NCBI GenBank assembly: GCA_946406115.1
Contig: OX291561.1
Span: 6,316,273 to 6,380,272, forward strand
DNA from: Apoda limacodes
Taxonomy: Eukaryota; Arthropoda; Insecta; Lepidoptera; Limacodidae
Length of the DNA: 64,000 nucleotides
Reading direction: 5' to 3'
The translations under genes and the position numbers were made by a program. Position 1 is the stretch's first letter. Each line of letters begins with the position of its first letter. The notes below the pieces were generated by a model. It was not told the origin of the DNA, did no database searches, and saw only the letters and a list, made by a program, of their open reading frames with translations. Shown piece by piece: positions 32,294-43,844 of the stretch.

Positions 32294-33691
32294 TTATATT
32301 AAAGTTGAATGACGCATTCGTGGCAACGCATATCGTAGGCGCTCCCAGAAGCGTGGGTCCTCGCGTCGTAAATAAGTGTTAGTGTGAAGGTAGGCTTTTA
32401 GGTCCGGGTCGAGGTTTGCGCTATGCAGCACGTTGTCGTCCAGCAACACGACGACGACGCGTACGCGGCCCTCTCGCAGCGCGCTGGCGTGCGCCGCACG
32501 AAACTCGTGTCGCGTCCACTCCGACTTCAGGAAGTGCTCCGACAGTAACACGACCGTACGCCGTGACTGTCGCACGCTGCGCTCCACCTCCGTCGTAATC
32601 CACTCGCCCGCCACCCAGTCGCGGTAGTGCAAACACAGGCACAGGCGCAGTGCCCGCTCACCGCTCTCTAACTGAGGCACCAGCTCGTCCACCACAAATG
32701 ATGCATCATTGTGGGAGAATGTCACGAACGCATCGTATACCTTGTCTCTGTCGAGTTCATCTTCTGTAACCCACCAGAGGCACCAGTTTCGAGCGTAAAG
32801 ATATACTTTCAGTTCAGTATTATACCGATAATATAGCACTAACATCAAAGATGTGAGCAAAGCTAATGACGTCAGTGTTATCAAAATTACTGTGATAATG
32901 TTGATACTGCACACGAGGTTAACAACACTCAAAATAGTCTCACCATGCACACAATGCAGACTGTCAAAGTCACTGACTCGATCTCGATACGACATCAATT
33001 TTACAATCTCGTCAATATATTCACATTTACATATGAACGGGTTTTTAGAAAGACGAGTAGTTATGTTATCCATTTCTATTATACCTAAAGGCACGCATGA
33101 AAAGCTATTATTGGATAGATCTATCATGGAAAGTCCAAACGATGAGGGTAAGTGTGGTGCTTTTGTTAATTTTAATCCTGAAAGTCGCAGCTCCTTTACT
33201 TCATGCGGTAGTACAATTGAGGAGTCAGGCGCTTTTAAAAGTTGCAACATAATGGACTTGTTTCTGAACTGGTCATATTGATGAAGTTCTAGTACCTTCT
33301 TACAATATAGCTCGAAAGATATATTACTGGCGGGTCGTAGAGTGCACGTGCAATTATCGGGACATTCATGGGGCGGCACGTTGCAAGTTAGTTCAACTGG
33401 GTTTATTTTACGAAGAAACCTCCCTCTGAGTGACATAGGTGAAGCGCATTTACTATTACCAAGTATATATTTTTGAGATTCTTGAAAATAATGAGCATTT
33501 ACATGCGTTATAAATTTGTACATTTCGCAATCGCAAACGAATGGATTCCCTTCTAGCAGAACTTTTTTTAAAATATTAGTTTGTATTGCATCTGAGTTGT
33601 TACCCGAATCGATAATGCCGTCAATTTTTCTGATATTGTTGTTTCGGAAATCAATAAGTCCATTTATATTCCACAATCGAATGCATGTGTC
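32294..33691 (-). CDS. Toll-family receptor, exon 3 (LRRCT, LRRNT, TM, TIR)
   Basis: This is the last and largest exon of a Toll receptor, which in insects binds Spaetzle-type cytokines at the plasma membrane and signals through MyD88 to NF-kB. The acceptor TTTTTTTAG ends at 33692 and the exon opens in phase 0 with 'DTCIRLWNINGL'. In the predicted 931-residue protein it gives an LRR, a C-terminal cysteine cap (515-569, 'NPFVCDCEMYKF'), an N-terminal cap (572-598, 'CPDNCTC'), further LRRs, a second cap (682-721, 'NPFICKCEYIDEI'), a membrane helix (724-754) and a TIR domain (784-923). TIR landmarks are 'YDAFVTFSHND', 'RDWVAGEWI', 'SEHFLKSEWTRHEFRAAH' and 'RFWERLRYALP'. The protein stops nine residues after the FW box, without a long tail. 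The double cysteine cluster and the TIR fit the Toll-1 clade. The TIR-coding DNA is GC-rich and throws many false frames on the plus strand. Confidence 0.92.
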   Translation of the reverse strand, partial: DTCIRLWNINGLIDFRNNNIRKIDGIIDSGNNSDAIQTNILKKVLLEGNPFVCDCEMYKFITHVNAHYFQESQKYILGNSKCASPMSLRGRFLRKINPVELTCNVPPHECPDNCTCTLRPASNISFELYCKKVLELHQYDQFRNKSIMLQLLKAPDSSIVLPHEVKELRLSGLKLTKAPHLPSSFGLSMIDLSNNSFSCVPLGIIEMDNITTRLSKNPFICKCEYIDEIVKLMSYRDRVSDFDSLHCVHGETILSVVNLVCSINIITVILITLTSLALLTSLMLVLYYRYNTELKVYLYARNWCLWWVTEDELDRDKVYDAFVTFSHNDASFVVDELVPQLESGERALRLCLCLHYRDWVAGEWITTEVERSVRQSRRTVVLLSEHFLKSEWTRHEFRAAHASALREGRVRVVVVLLDDNVLHSANLDPDLKAYLHTNTYLRREDPRFWERLRYALPRMRHSTLI

Positions 33692-34739
33692 CTAAAAAAA
33701 TAAAAAAAACATGAAATTATCACAAAACTCGATTATTTTACATTTGATCGACTTAGATAGAAATGATCTTAAAAATGAAATCATTCATGTTGAAATAAAA
33801 AATTACGCCCAACGGAAAAAATGTGTCCCTTGTGTGCAAAACATCATCATCTCGTGCTAATAGAGATAATCTCGAATTCAAGATATGCTTAATTGATAAT
33901 CGCTCGTTAATCGCGGTAACTGTTTTTGTCGATAGATTGACTACTTTAAACTAGATATTTCCAAAAAACATGGTGGATATTGTTTGCAATTAGTTTTTTG
34001 TAATCATCTTAGAACCTGTCTTTAGGCCTATGTCGTACTCTAGCGGTCGACATGCATCGAATGGTCGGTAGCAGTAGAGATGAGATGTTGCACGGAAAGT
34101 AGAATAAAAAGGAGTCAGAATTTGTGATATTAGTTGACTGCTGAATATTTTTGATTTGGGGGTTGCAGGGCGACTACAATGATAAAGATATGGTACCTTC
34201 ATATTGCTCGAAATCTAAATTTGATCCGCTGTTACCTACACTAGGTTTTAACAACGAATGCAATAGATAATACGAAACATGTGAAACAGAAGGAGCTATC
34301 TCTTATATTTAGAATTGTGTATATTTAGAAAGTGACATGTGACTAAATCAAATTACGACAATTGTATTTATTTCATTGCCTCATTTTTGCGACCTACTAC
34401 AATATCTACTTCTTTTAATATATACACTATCACGAAATTTGTCACTGAAATTGACACGACCGTGTTTGAATTTTGCAAACCAGCTATGAATAGTCGACTT
34501 GCATGATGCTTCATGTGCTTTGCTGTCAAATTAAAGAAAATCATGCTACGAAAATGTTCACTGGTTAAATACACGGTGATGTAGACACGCAATTTCTAAA
34601 ATGACGCAACAATGTTTAAACAAGTGACAGTTAGTTGAAACACACTGTATTCTACAGCCAAAGAGTTCCATATTCAAATGTTGTAATTACTTTAAAAATA
34701 TTGTTTATGTAAGTGGCCAGTTCCGGAAACATATAGTGC

Positions 34740-35050
34740 GCCCCATGTATAATCTACTACTGCCACTTCAGCTCGCTGATTCTGCGGGCTATGTCGATAA
34801 CTTTATTAGTTCCCTTCCGAATGTCCTCATTCCGAATTCGGCTCAGTAACTTTGAGTAACTGGACTAGCCCTGCTCTGGTCAAAGACATTCGTATTCAGA
34901 CTTTGCTGTAGGCGACGAGAAGACTTAACAAAGCTTGCGAAATGCCTTGACTAACTGGATCTTCCTACGGCTTTCTTCTCAAAGTTTCTTCCGGCCGATT
35001 CGAGCATATGAAGATTTTCTCGCTTAGGAGTCATATTAGTCGTTTTTAAT
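34740..35050 (-). pseudogene. RTE-like LINE fragment in intron
   Basis: On the minus strand 'RIRNEDIRKGTNKVIDIARR' followed by 'ISELKWQ' is the typical near-C-terminal RTE block. It is in the same orientation as the Toll gene. Confidence 0.65.
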
Positions 35051-36759
35051 AGTTCTAAAGAAAGGTTTAGTCTCCTTTTTTAAAGAATATTACCACCACA
35101 CTTTCGTTTCAAATCTCCAGTGGTACTGTACTTACAGATGACAACATTGAAGAGCTTTGCTAACTTATTGTTATTAATAAATTGGCGCCCAGCGCCTTTT
35201 AGAAGCCCAGTCGTCGTTATGTTGTCGTCGCCTGGATTTTGTTGTTTTAAGCTGTTCCAGAACCCTAATCTTGCTTTGCTCATCGTCCTCAATGAAGTGG
35301 CGCTTTAGTTTAACACTTGGATCTTCGTTCCATGAGATGTATACCTTGCCGCGTATAACTGGAACCGTTGTCCTTAGATTATTTAAGTTTTGCCGAGATA
35401 TCTGATTACGAGGTTCTTGGATTTGAAACAGAAGAAATCTGGTTTGGGGAAAAATAAATTACTATTCAAGTACCTCCTCTACGCTATAAATTGATGACCC
35501 GCGCAACAATAGCAGTGAAGTGTCATCCAATAGTATGTAACAATTTTGTAGGGGAAAAATAAATTAATAAAAATAAATGTATGTTTCATCTTTACATTCA
35601 GTCAAGGTTTTTGAAAGGAAGAAAACTGTCAGAATTATAAGTTAAGGAGGTCGTATAAAATCTTGTGAATAGCGCGTTGCATACCTTTGATAGTATGATG
35701 TTATTTGATAATGCACATTCAGGTATTCATATTTTATGGGGTATGTTGGTTTCATTGCTGATGATGGGAAGAAGATGAGAGTAGAATTAATGCTGTGAAA
35801 ATAAGAGCATTGAGAAGTGCAGGTGGGCGCGTTACACTAAATGACAGGATAGTACACAATGTAATTCAAGAGAGCTGCGGATTGAGAAAAGATGTAGATT
35901 GTGGAAAGGTCGATACTGACCTATTTGAACTTACCTCAATATAGTAGAGTATTCTTAGAAAAGGTAAGGTTAAGATTACGTTACAATCGACAAACAGTTT
36001 AAGAACACTGGTGAAATTAATAAAGTAGAAGAAGTGTGCTAGGATCGTCGCAAGTGGAAGTATGCCGTAACTGACTAGCCTTCCGGAAAACAAACATGCT
36101 GTGATGTATGTTTTACTAGTGAAGTTGCCATAGATCGCTACTTGAACTTAGGTGACCCCCCCCCCCAAAACTAAGGCCGTGATCGCGCCTGGGTGACATA
36201 CTCAAGGAAGGACATTTGCATGCTGTACTAGCACTAGAAGAAGGTGCGTGAACTTTAATAATTTATTGGTGGTTGAAGGTTGGATTTCATGGCGAAGGCA
36301 ATATTATCATAAAATATTATTACCTTGCAAATCCGCTGAAAGCAATTCAGTAGCAGTCACGTACAAAAGTACACCATCCACATGTGTAGGTGTGCACCTC
36401 CCTCCTCATTATAATATTTTATCATAATAATGAATTTCCGCAAAGTAACGCATAATTCTGTCAATAACGAAGGCAATATCTTGAGTATTTTTTACATTTT
36501 GTGTAAGATGGTTACTAGATAGCCAGTTAGTTACAATTCATTAACTGTCTTCGGCGTTTTTACGGACTTGGTCCCAAGTTTTTCCACAAAAAATAAACTC
36601 GGTGTCATCGCCATATGTAAATATCCATTTCAAGTGGTTGTTTGCACAAGATATTTATGCAAATTAAGAATAGACAGCCCTTGACTCCATTGAAACCTAT
36701 GCCGTTTTAAATTCTCTGCAGATATGTCGTATAGACTGGCGCTCAGCCAAAACACCTTC

Positions 36760-37040
36760 CCAAAAGGAACTCGATAGGAGAGTACAGCAAGTGTAGAGAG
36801 CGTTTATGAACTTGAGTCTTCTCGTTGCCTATATTGCAGAGTCTGAAGATGAACCAAAGCGTTCTACCTGTCATGACCTATGCTGTAGACACAAAACATG
36901 AGGACATGAGGAAGAAAACGAAAGTCACTGACATAGCTTGCAGACATAGCTCGCAGAAGTGGCCATGTCTGTAGAAGTAGCGACAGTTGATGTAGCAGAC
37001 GTGTCCTAGAGTGAACACCGCTTATCGAAAAGTTAGGTAT
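36760..37040 (+). pseudogene. RTE-like LINE fragment in intron
   Basis: 'QKELDRRVQQV' and, in another frame, 'MRKKTKVTDIACRHSSQKWP' resemble the same RTE C-terminal region as 31425-31970. Orientation is opposite to the fragment at 34740-35050. Confidence 0.55.
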
Positions 37041-37163
37041 AGGACACTCTCCAGCACGATTAACTGCATTATTGTCTCAACTTGTGTGCATTATAAACAT
37101 GAACATGGAATACATATAGTACATAAATTGTTTTTCGTATGTTACGTGTTAAATTTTACTTAC

Positions 37164-37449
37164 GTTTATTGTAGTGAAACGATTGTATGCAACATTTAAG
37201 GTTGCAAAGTTTGTGTGAGATTGGAATAGTTCGTCACAATTCAGAAGCAATGCATCCGTAAAGTTGTTACGGCTAAGGTCGAGCCGGCGCAGATCGACTA
37301 GTTTTTCTAGGGCCAGATCACTTAATTCATTACCAGCAACAGACAGGTATTCGATGCTCATAGGAGATGCCGACATATTAATGTGCTGCAGGTGATTATC
37401 GTTTATGGATAAAATCTTAATATTCACGAGTCCATAAAAAACTTCCGGT
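37164..37449 (-). CDS. Toll-family receptor, exon 2 (LRRs)
   Basis: A 286-nt exon between an acceptor TATTTTTAG (ending 37450) and a donor AAC|GTAAGT. The first base completes the proline codon begun in exon 1 (CC|A). It continues 'PEVFYGLVNIKILSINDNHL' and encodes about four LRRs, including 'LSVAGNELSDLAL' and 'LRRLDLSRNNFTDALL'. The exit is phase 0, matching exon 3, and the LRR spanning the junction keeps a 23-residue repeat length, which supports direct joining. Confidence 0.9.
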
Positions 37450-38084
37450 CTAAAAATAGAAAAAACATGATTATTTTACATAAATAACACAAATCTAAAA
37501 AAGATTGTGAATATGATCAATTGCTTACTTGTAGTACCAACTGCCCTGTCAATTACAATACAATTTTTAACCGACTTAAAAAAAGGGTTAGAAGGTTCTC
37601 AATTCGTCGGTATGTGTTTTTTGTATGTGTCTCACGCGATATCTTTGCTGGTTAGAAAAGACTGTAAAGATTTTTTCATATATTAACCTTAACCCGCGGA
37701 TTGGATCCATTTAAATTTGGCAAAGATCGGCCCTAAAAAATCAGAGATAAAGTATTTGCGTGAAAATATACCATTGAATTATTGGTCCGCATTTCTCTAC
37801 GTGAATAGTTATATGGAGCGTACTCTAGTTGACGATGCAACATTTTAAGTTGGCTAACACACGACATTGCACCGATTTAAGACTAACAGAACCTTGTCGT
37901 AGTCCGTCAGATCTCAGGCCGTAAGAAGTCATCATAACAAATGCAATTATAATTTCAACATTTTGTGCATTTCGCCACCTTCGATCTTTAAACATTGAAA
38001 AATAGTGTAAGCTCCATAGTACAACGACAAATAATAAAAACTAACTAAGTGTGAAACGGGCCCGAGCCATTACCATCATAAATT

Positions 38085-38165
38085 AAGTAAGAGAAACAGT
38101 AAAACATTTGTTTGTTGGAAACGATATTCAAAGTTAAGCAACGTCAGGCTTGGTCAGTAATTGAA
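38085..38165 (+). repeat. 5S rRNA-like SINE fragment
   Basis: 'ttggaaacgatattcaaagt' and 'taagcaacgtcaggcttggt' repeat 22595-22645 almost exactly. The upstream part from ~37995 ('aaaaatagtgtaagctcc', 'gtgaaacgggcccgagcc') also matches 22385-22455. Confidence 0.6.
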
Positions 38166-39204
38166 TGTGTAAAGACAGGTACAGGACTGTATGGTCGTTA
38201 TTATAAGAAGACAGCAGGTGAGTAAATAAAACAATGAAAGTTGTATATTTCTAGGGATGTTTACTGTATTTTGGTTTTATAAGACTTTTAATATTAATAC
38301 ATTTACTGGTTAAATACATATTCATCGTACGTGCTCAAATTTATTATTTCCTTGTTACCTGTTACGATTTATGTAGATGCGATGCAATTTCTTATGTAGG
38401 TTGTCCATTAGGCCTTGGATTCTTCTGATTTTCTTATTCTACTTCCTACAGCAATCTCTCTTTTAATTTTATTTTTCTTAAATCTTAAATACAGATATTT
38501 ACTATCGCTTAATCTGTAATAATATTCTTTGAAGTATATTTTACTCGTCAGTTGTCTAGTCAGCTTGTGGTTCCAACTGAATAGCTGATGTCAAACTATA
38601 TGCGGTCGATTTATGGGCGACAATTCGTTTACTTCGCATTTTCATATATTACGCGCGTTGTAAACGATATGTATACCTTACTTATAATTATATTATTTCC
38701 TATTATTGAAAAAATACATGAGTTAAGTTATAAGCTATTGTCTGTGAACCGTTATTTACGTGAAAACTAGACTAATTAAAGTTTACTTATTTCTTATTCT
38801 ATTTGCTATATAGATTGTTAAATAATTATCGCCTATTAAAAAATTTGTTTTAAATATTATTTAATAAAACCTTTCGAAAATGCTTCTAAGTGCTTTGTAT
38901 GTTCCGTTTTTTTGTTACTAGCTATTATGACGTCATCTAAATAACAAAAATAGACGTCATAGTTGGGGTTTTCATCTTCTTTATTATATTTCCAACACAG
39001 TCACTAGAGTGATTTATTCCTCTAAAACAAAGACGTAATAACAGACCTTTTATCACTATGAACGACAGTTCAGGATAAGATACTTAATTAGATTCTGAAG
39101 TAGTTACTAAGAAGGTAAAAACCAGAAAACGGTTAAGTAGACCAGAATCATGAAAATGTAACATAAGACGTAAAAATGCAATCTTAGGCAAATTACATAC
39201 AACT

Positions 39205-39800
39205 CACAAAGGAAATATAGTTTCTGCTAAAGCTATGAAGACCCCTTGTTCTTGCAAAAAAGGATGCAGTGATAAAATTAATGACGAAAAATAAATATTT
39301 AAAAAGTTTTGAAGCGAAGAAAAGGCATGGGATATGAAGCGACGATTTATTTTGACATGTGTTCGGCAAAAAGAGAAACCACACTTTTGTGTATAGATTT
39401 CTAATAGATCAAAAAGAAATCATTGTTTGTAAGACATTTTTTTAAGACACTCTGGGTATATCAGGAACGGTGGCCCGAAATACGATTAAAAAATCTAACT
39501 ATGGAATTATAGAAGAATATAGAATAGGAAAAAAGGAACCGCTAAGTAAGACAAAGATTGAAATCATAGAAATAAATAAAGAACACATAGATATAAGACT
39601 GGACGTAAATATTTATGTGCAAATTAAGATTTAAAATAATGTTTAAATTATATGTAGGAAAAGGCACAAGAGTTAATATTGACAAAAAAAAGATAGCAAA
39701 AATTTAGGATTCAAACTCCCAGAAACGGACACGTGTGACAATTGTGATCGTTATGTAATTCAAAAACGTGGTTCTGAAAAAAAGACAGCCACAATTTTCT
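39205..39800 (+). pseudogene. Remnant of a cysteine-rich insect transposase-like protein
   Basis: Fragments read 'SAKAMKTPCSCKKGCSDKIN' (39220), 'KAWDMKRRFILTC' and 'KEKPHFC', then 'ETDTCDNCDRYVIQ' (~39725). This order (CxCxxxC start, an aligned helical block, then DTCxxCD) recalls a multicopy insect family of transposase-like proteins that I cannot name. Several frame changes and stops. Confidence 0.4.
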
Positions 39801-40089
39801 ATAATGACCCCTTGGGATTGGCAGCAACTGATTCGGTCTTGTTAATCTTCTCATCCAAAAGAAAAAATCTTAACAAAGACAAACTTTTAATAGAGTTCGA
39901 CAACTTAAAGAAACAATAAAAATTGCACCAACAAACACTGAGTTCAAAGTTGAACCAGCGAAATCACTGCAAACTATGGTGATACTCAAGGTTATCCATA
40001 ATGACAACCCTAATCAGAGCTCATATCTTTAATTAAGAGCGGAATCACTTAAATCACATAAGTATAAAAATATAATATTGCTGTCCTAG

Positions 40090-40570
40090 AAATAATCAAC
40101 CTCAACCACCAGAAGGTCCACGTGAAACAATTCTTCCTAGTAAGGCAGTGTTATAGCTGTCTTCAGTTCGGACACCACTCTACCAAAACCTGCTGCCACT
40201 GCGCATCTAACACACTTCAATACCAGGACTGCCCAACCAGACGCGACCAAACTACCACCTACTGTTATAATTGTTCCTTTAGGAGCAATCAGTATCAAAA
40301 AATCATTGACACTAACTGACCTTAAACCGCTACTTAAGATACATTACAGGGTTACAAATCTTAGCCAGGAAAATCCATTATGAATAGACCTCACAACAAA
40401 TCTATCACAGTTGCCCAGGCAAACCTAGGCAGATGTTACACAGCACAACATGAATTCTTTCATCACATGACGACTCACAATGTTGACATGGAACTCATCA
40501 CTTACACCGGAAAAAATGACACTGACGAAGACCTACAACTATGCTGTCTTCCAATTCCCGAATGACAACA
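40090..40570 (+). pseudogene. Jockey-like LINE gag and endonuclease start
   Basis: 40122-40319 has three zinc knuckles in gag style ('RQCYSCLQFGHHSTKTCCHC', 'YCYNCSFRSNQY'). 40380-40565 starts 'NKSITVAQANLGRCYTAQHE', the opening of an AP-like endonuclease. Nothing further downstream is recognisable to ~41020. Confidence 0.6.
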
Positions 40571-41024
40571 ACACCTTTAAGGCGTGCATTATAATTAAAA
40601 AAAAGACCTTAGTACTTTAGGCATAACCGGATTATCAACGACTAAATTACCATTGTCCAAATAATTCTCCACTAAAAAACCCCGTCCTCGCATCCGTTTA
40701 CCTAGTACCGCATTAGACTAACAACCTATGACAGAAGTACTTAAACCCTAGCAAAGCCACTCTAGAGTCTAGACAAACACAACCTCATACAAAGCAACCC
40801 GGCAACTATTAACCTCAACAAAATACCAACATTTTACACCATCAGTTACAAAACCGCAACTTTAATATCGACTTGACAATAATTTCTGCACAACACAGAG
40901 AATATATAAAGGCACCTGAAAGAAGACTCGTCCGACCAAAACGGAATTACTCACAGTATCGACCTAAATAATAAGAAACCTAAAAAAAATCCTCTACATT
41001 TAAATATCAACACACAACATCCTA

Positions 41025-41345
41025 CTAATATTATAAATTTGAAAGTTTGTTTGTATGTCTGGATGGATGTTTGTTACTCAATTACGCTTCAACTACTGGA
41101 CGGATAAAACTTGGCAAACATATAAGTTAGGTCTTAGAATAGCATATTGGCTACTTTTTATCCCTAAAAATTCAAAAGTTCCTTCGGAAATAACTATAAC
41201 AGAGTTAAACGAACTGTTGCTGCACCTATAGCATGCTAAAGCAATTCATTAGTATAACTAACCAATTAATCGATTGGTGTTAATTAAAGAGTTTCACGAC
41301 GATAACCGAATTTAGAGCGGGCGGAGCCGCTGGCAAAAGCTTATA
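41025..41345 (+). mobile_element. Helitron-like (Lep1-type) element
   Basis: Starts 'ctactaatattataaatttg', includes 'ggctactttttatccctaaa' and ends 'gggcggagccgctggcaaaa'. The start resembles the lepidopteran Lep1 5' end. A partial copy of the start is at 52644-52790. Confidence 0.6.
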
Positions 41346-41369
41346 AATTAACTAATTAACTTATTAATT

Positions 41370-41615
41370 TTACAAATGCAAAAGTTTGGATGTTTGTTAC
41401 TCAGTCACGCTTTAACCACTCGACAGATCGGGATGAAGCTTGGCTCACATATTAGGACATAGGCTACTCTTTATCCCGTAAAATTTACAAGTTTCCTCAG
41501 GAGTAACTAATTGAACAAACTAAAGCTGCAGCTGTAGCTTTAGTATAAGAAGTTGCCGGAAGAATCTAATGCCGATAACCAAATTTAGGGCGGGCAAAGT
41601 CTAGTACATAAATAA
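41370..41615 (+). mobile_element. Helitron-like element, second copy
   Basis: Same order: 'gtttggatgtttgttactca', 'ggctactctttatcccgtaa' and 'accaaatttagggcgggcaa' ending 'ctagta'. Confidence 0.55.
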
Positions 41616-41689
41616 AGAAACAACAGAACAGAAATTTTAAGAAGACCTAGTACATCATCACGTACACAAACAAAACGATAAATGTGCCG

Positions 41690-41760
41690 CCAAGCGGTTA
41701 CCCATCCAACCACTGACCAAGCCTGAGGTTGCTTAACTTTGAATATCGTTCCCAATAATC
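41690..41760 (-). repeat. 5S rRNA-like SINE fragment
   Basis: The reverse complement reads 'attcaaagttaagcaacctc', 'aggcttggtcagtggttgga' and 'tgggtaaccgcttggcgg', following 5S rRNA through the GGTCAGTACTTGGATGGGTGACC region. It is the best of the three distinct copies. Confidence 0.65.
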
Positions 41761-42538
41761 AAATGTGCAACTATTTCTCGTAATAATATAGTTGCTCTCT
41801 CTATCTTAAAAACAGTAATTCATGCAGTAATCTTCAATCTAGCAGCAATTATAGTGTGAGCTCAAAAGTATAATAGCAATTCATAAAAATCGGGCAAGTA
41901 GACATTAATAATGAAAATTTATAAAAATAAAGATTTTACACCCGACTGTACTTAGTCCTAATCAGAATATAGCTTGAGACGAACTTGAGCTGCATAAAAT
42001 ATGTAAGTTACCTAAACAATGTCTTTTTAAAGATGACTAACATAAACAATGCCGATTCTTTGTTACAAGCCAGTACACACTTAGTTAATAATAGACCTTC
42101 TCATCTTGAAAAATATACTAGTCATTATCTTTCTGCGATCTAATACTTACGATACTATGTATTTAAATGTTAATATTTATTTTGTATAAAAAGTTATATC
42201 GAAAACAATGCTCATCTTGTTTCAATTTTTAATCAATGTTACTTGAAAAGATATTTAATAATTTTGTATTTCGTCATTTTATATTCTTTTGTTTAAACTA
42301 ATAAAAATAATTTTTATTTTTTAGTTTAAGTTATACACATATAGGCAAAATTTTAATTACTTTTAAGCATATAAATATTATATACGGACACGTCATTAAA
42401 AGTTTTTTTTAATTATATGTTTAGATTCTTGTTATAATTTTAAAATATTAAAGTAATTAAAAAAAAATATGGGGTACGTACAATGGCTAAGGCAACGAAT
42501 AGGAACGTCCAAAAAAAGAATTTAGATCATGAACTTAC

Positions 42539-43650
42539 GGATAAAATTCTTTCAGGTGGTTACTGTCCAGATATAGCCCCTTCAACTTATTTAATATTGT
42601 AAAGGCCTTCTTTTTAACTTCTGTGATATTATTATTGCTAAAATCTAGGTTTGTCAAGGAAACAAGACCCTGTAACATGTCAGCCGCCACACTAGATATA
42701 CTATTGTATGCTAAAGTCAATGAAAGCAACCCGGACAATGGTTTAAACAAACCAGGCAGAACATTGTAGATCATATTGTGGCTAAGGTTTAGAGTTTTAA
42801 GCTTTTGCTGGTCTCGAAAAAGGTCGGTCGGCAAATGTGTCAAGAGGTTATTAGCTAATGACAATAAGCGGATGTTGTATGTACCGACTAGCAAGCCTTC
42901 AGGTACAGACTCTATTTTACAATTAGTTAGATAAACAGCCATAAGGTACTGCAGGTTCGAAAAACAATAATTTTTCAATTGAAGTGGAATAAAATTATCA
43001 CTGATGTAGACAAGTCTGATATTAGTTGGGCCAGAGAACAAAAGTGTTGGAAGTTCTTGTAGATAATTTTTAGATATTGTGATATATTCGAGAATCAAAT
43101 TTGCCCTAAAGGCATTTTCAGAAACTATTCTCAAACTGTTTTGATTCAAATAAATGAAACTTAGGTCGCTGAATCCTTCAAAAAATGATTTTTCTATTTC
43201 TGTAATGTTTGTATTTTTAATTGTCAGTTCTGTTACACCAAGAGGCAAGCCTTCCAGTGGGTTCCGATTATCGGCGGGTGAAAACATGTCCATCAACTTA
43301 AACTTAAGCGGTCTCCGGCTCAGTGCTTTAAACACACAATCCAGTAAGTCCATAGGTAGTTGACAGTATCGCACAGATAATATCAATAAAGTTTCTGATG
43401 TCAGACTAAAGTTGGCACGCAAGCGTGAAAATTCATGACAGCTAAAGGTGGCATTTCGGCACAGCAATTCAACGTTATCGTACGATGTTCTCGTCAGTGT
43501 AAAATCACTAAAGTTGTACATTTGCCCATCGCTTATTGACGCCATTGCGATCACAAAAAACAACAGAAGTTCACTTTTTCCTCTCACATTTAAAGCTGAA
43601 AGATGATAAAATGTATGAAATTTATTTGGGTAAGACATAATTTCGATCAT
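42539..43650 (-). CDS. Toll-family receptor, exon 1 (leader and N-terminal LRRs)
   Basis: Encodes ~370 residues ending TATCC|GTAAGT, phase 2. A hydrophobic leader ('SELLLFFVIAMASISDG') precedes an N-terminal cap-like region with cysteines and then ~10 LRRs ('LEYITISKNYLQELPTLLF', 'IRLLSLANNLLTHLPTDLF', 'LKTLNLSHNMIYNVLPGLF'). The start is uncertain: Met at 43650 places ~27 mostly polar residues before the hydrophobic core. An acceptor-like TCATCTTTCAG ending at 43596 suggests the true exon may begin at 43595, with the initiator further upstream or at the internal Met of 'VIAMAS'. Confidence 0.85.
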
Positions 43651-43844
43651 AAGTACCCTTTATTTATTAGTATCCTATATGAGGTTGTTTACGCGTATAA
43701 GTAAAATTAGCACTAATAACACATTATTCACTGTGACAAGCTCCTTATCTTGTTTTTATCCTGTTACTGTGTATTCATTTTTCCTTAATTTTAATTGCTT
43801 ATTACAAGTTTCCATTATATTTTATTTTTAAAAATATATATAAC

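Larger units (their letters stand above)
33692..37163 (-). other. Toll intron 2
   Basis: A 3.47-kb intron bounded by GTAAGT (minus strand, 37163-37158) and AG (33693-33692). It contains RTE-like fragments at 34740-35050 (minus) and 36760-37040 (plus) and a run of 11 C at ~36158. The other small frames inside match nothing known. Confidence 0.85.
30037..39472. repeat. Duplicated block, left copy
   Basis: Direct repeat of 54565-64000 at a constant offset of 24,528. Identity begins at 30037/54565 and still holds at the window end. By eye only three differences were found: 30135 T/A, 30140 G/C and 30235 T/G. All annotated frames further right translate identically in both copies. Confidence 0.95.
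37450..42538 (-). other. Toll intron 1
   Basis: A 5.1-kb intron with GTAAGT donor (42538-42533) and AG acceptor (37451-37450). It holds 5S-like SINE pieces (38085-38165, 41690-41760), a transposase-like remnant (39205-39800), a jockey-like gag/endonuclease remnant (40090-40570) and Helitron-like repeats (41025-41610). 41870-42480 is AT-rich with nothing recognised. Confidence 0.85.

Noticed and set aside
32416..32642. Overlapping open frames on both strands in the TIR-coding region
   Set aside because: They arise from the GC-rich Toll exon; only the Toll frame has recognisable domains.
32853..33281. A 142-codon plus-strand frame
   Set aside because: Antisense shadow of Toll exon 3, present identically in the second copy.
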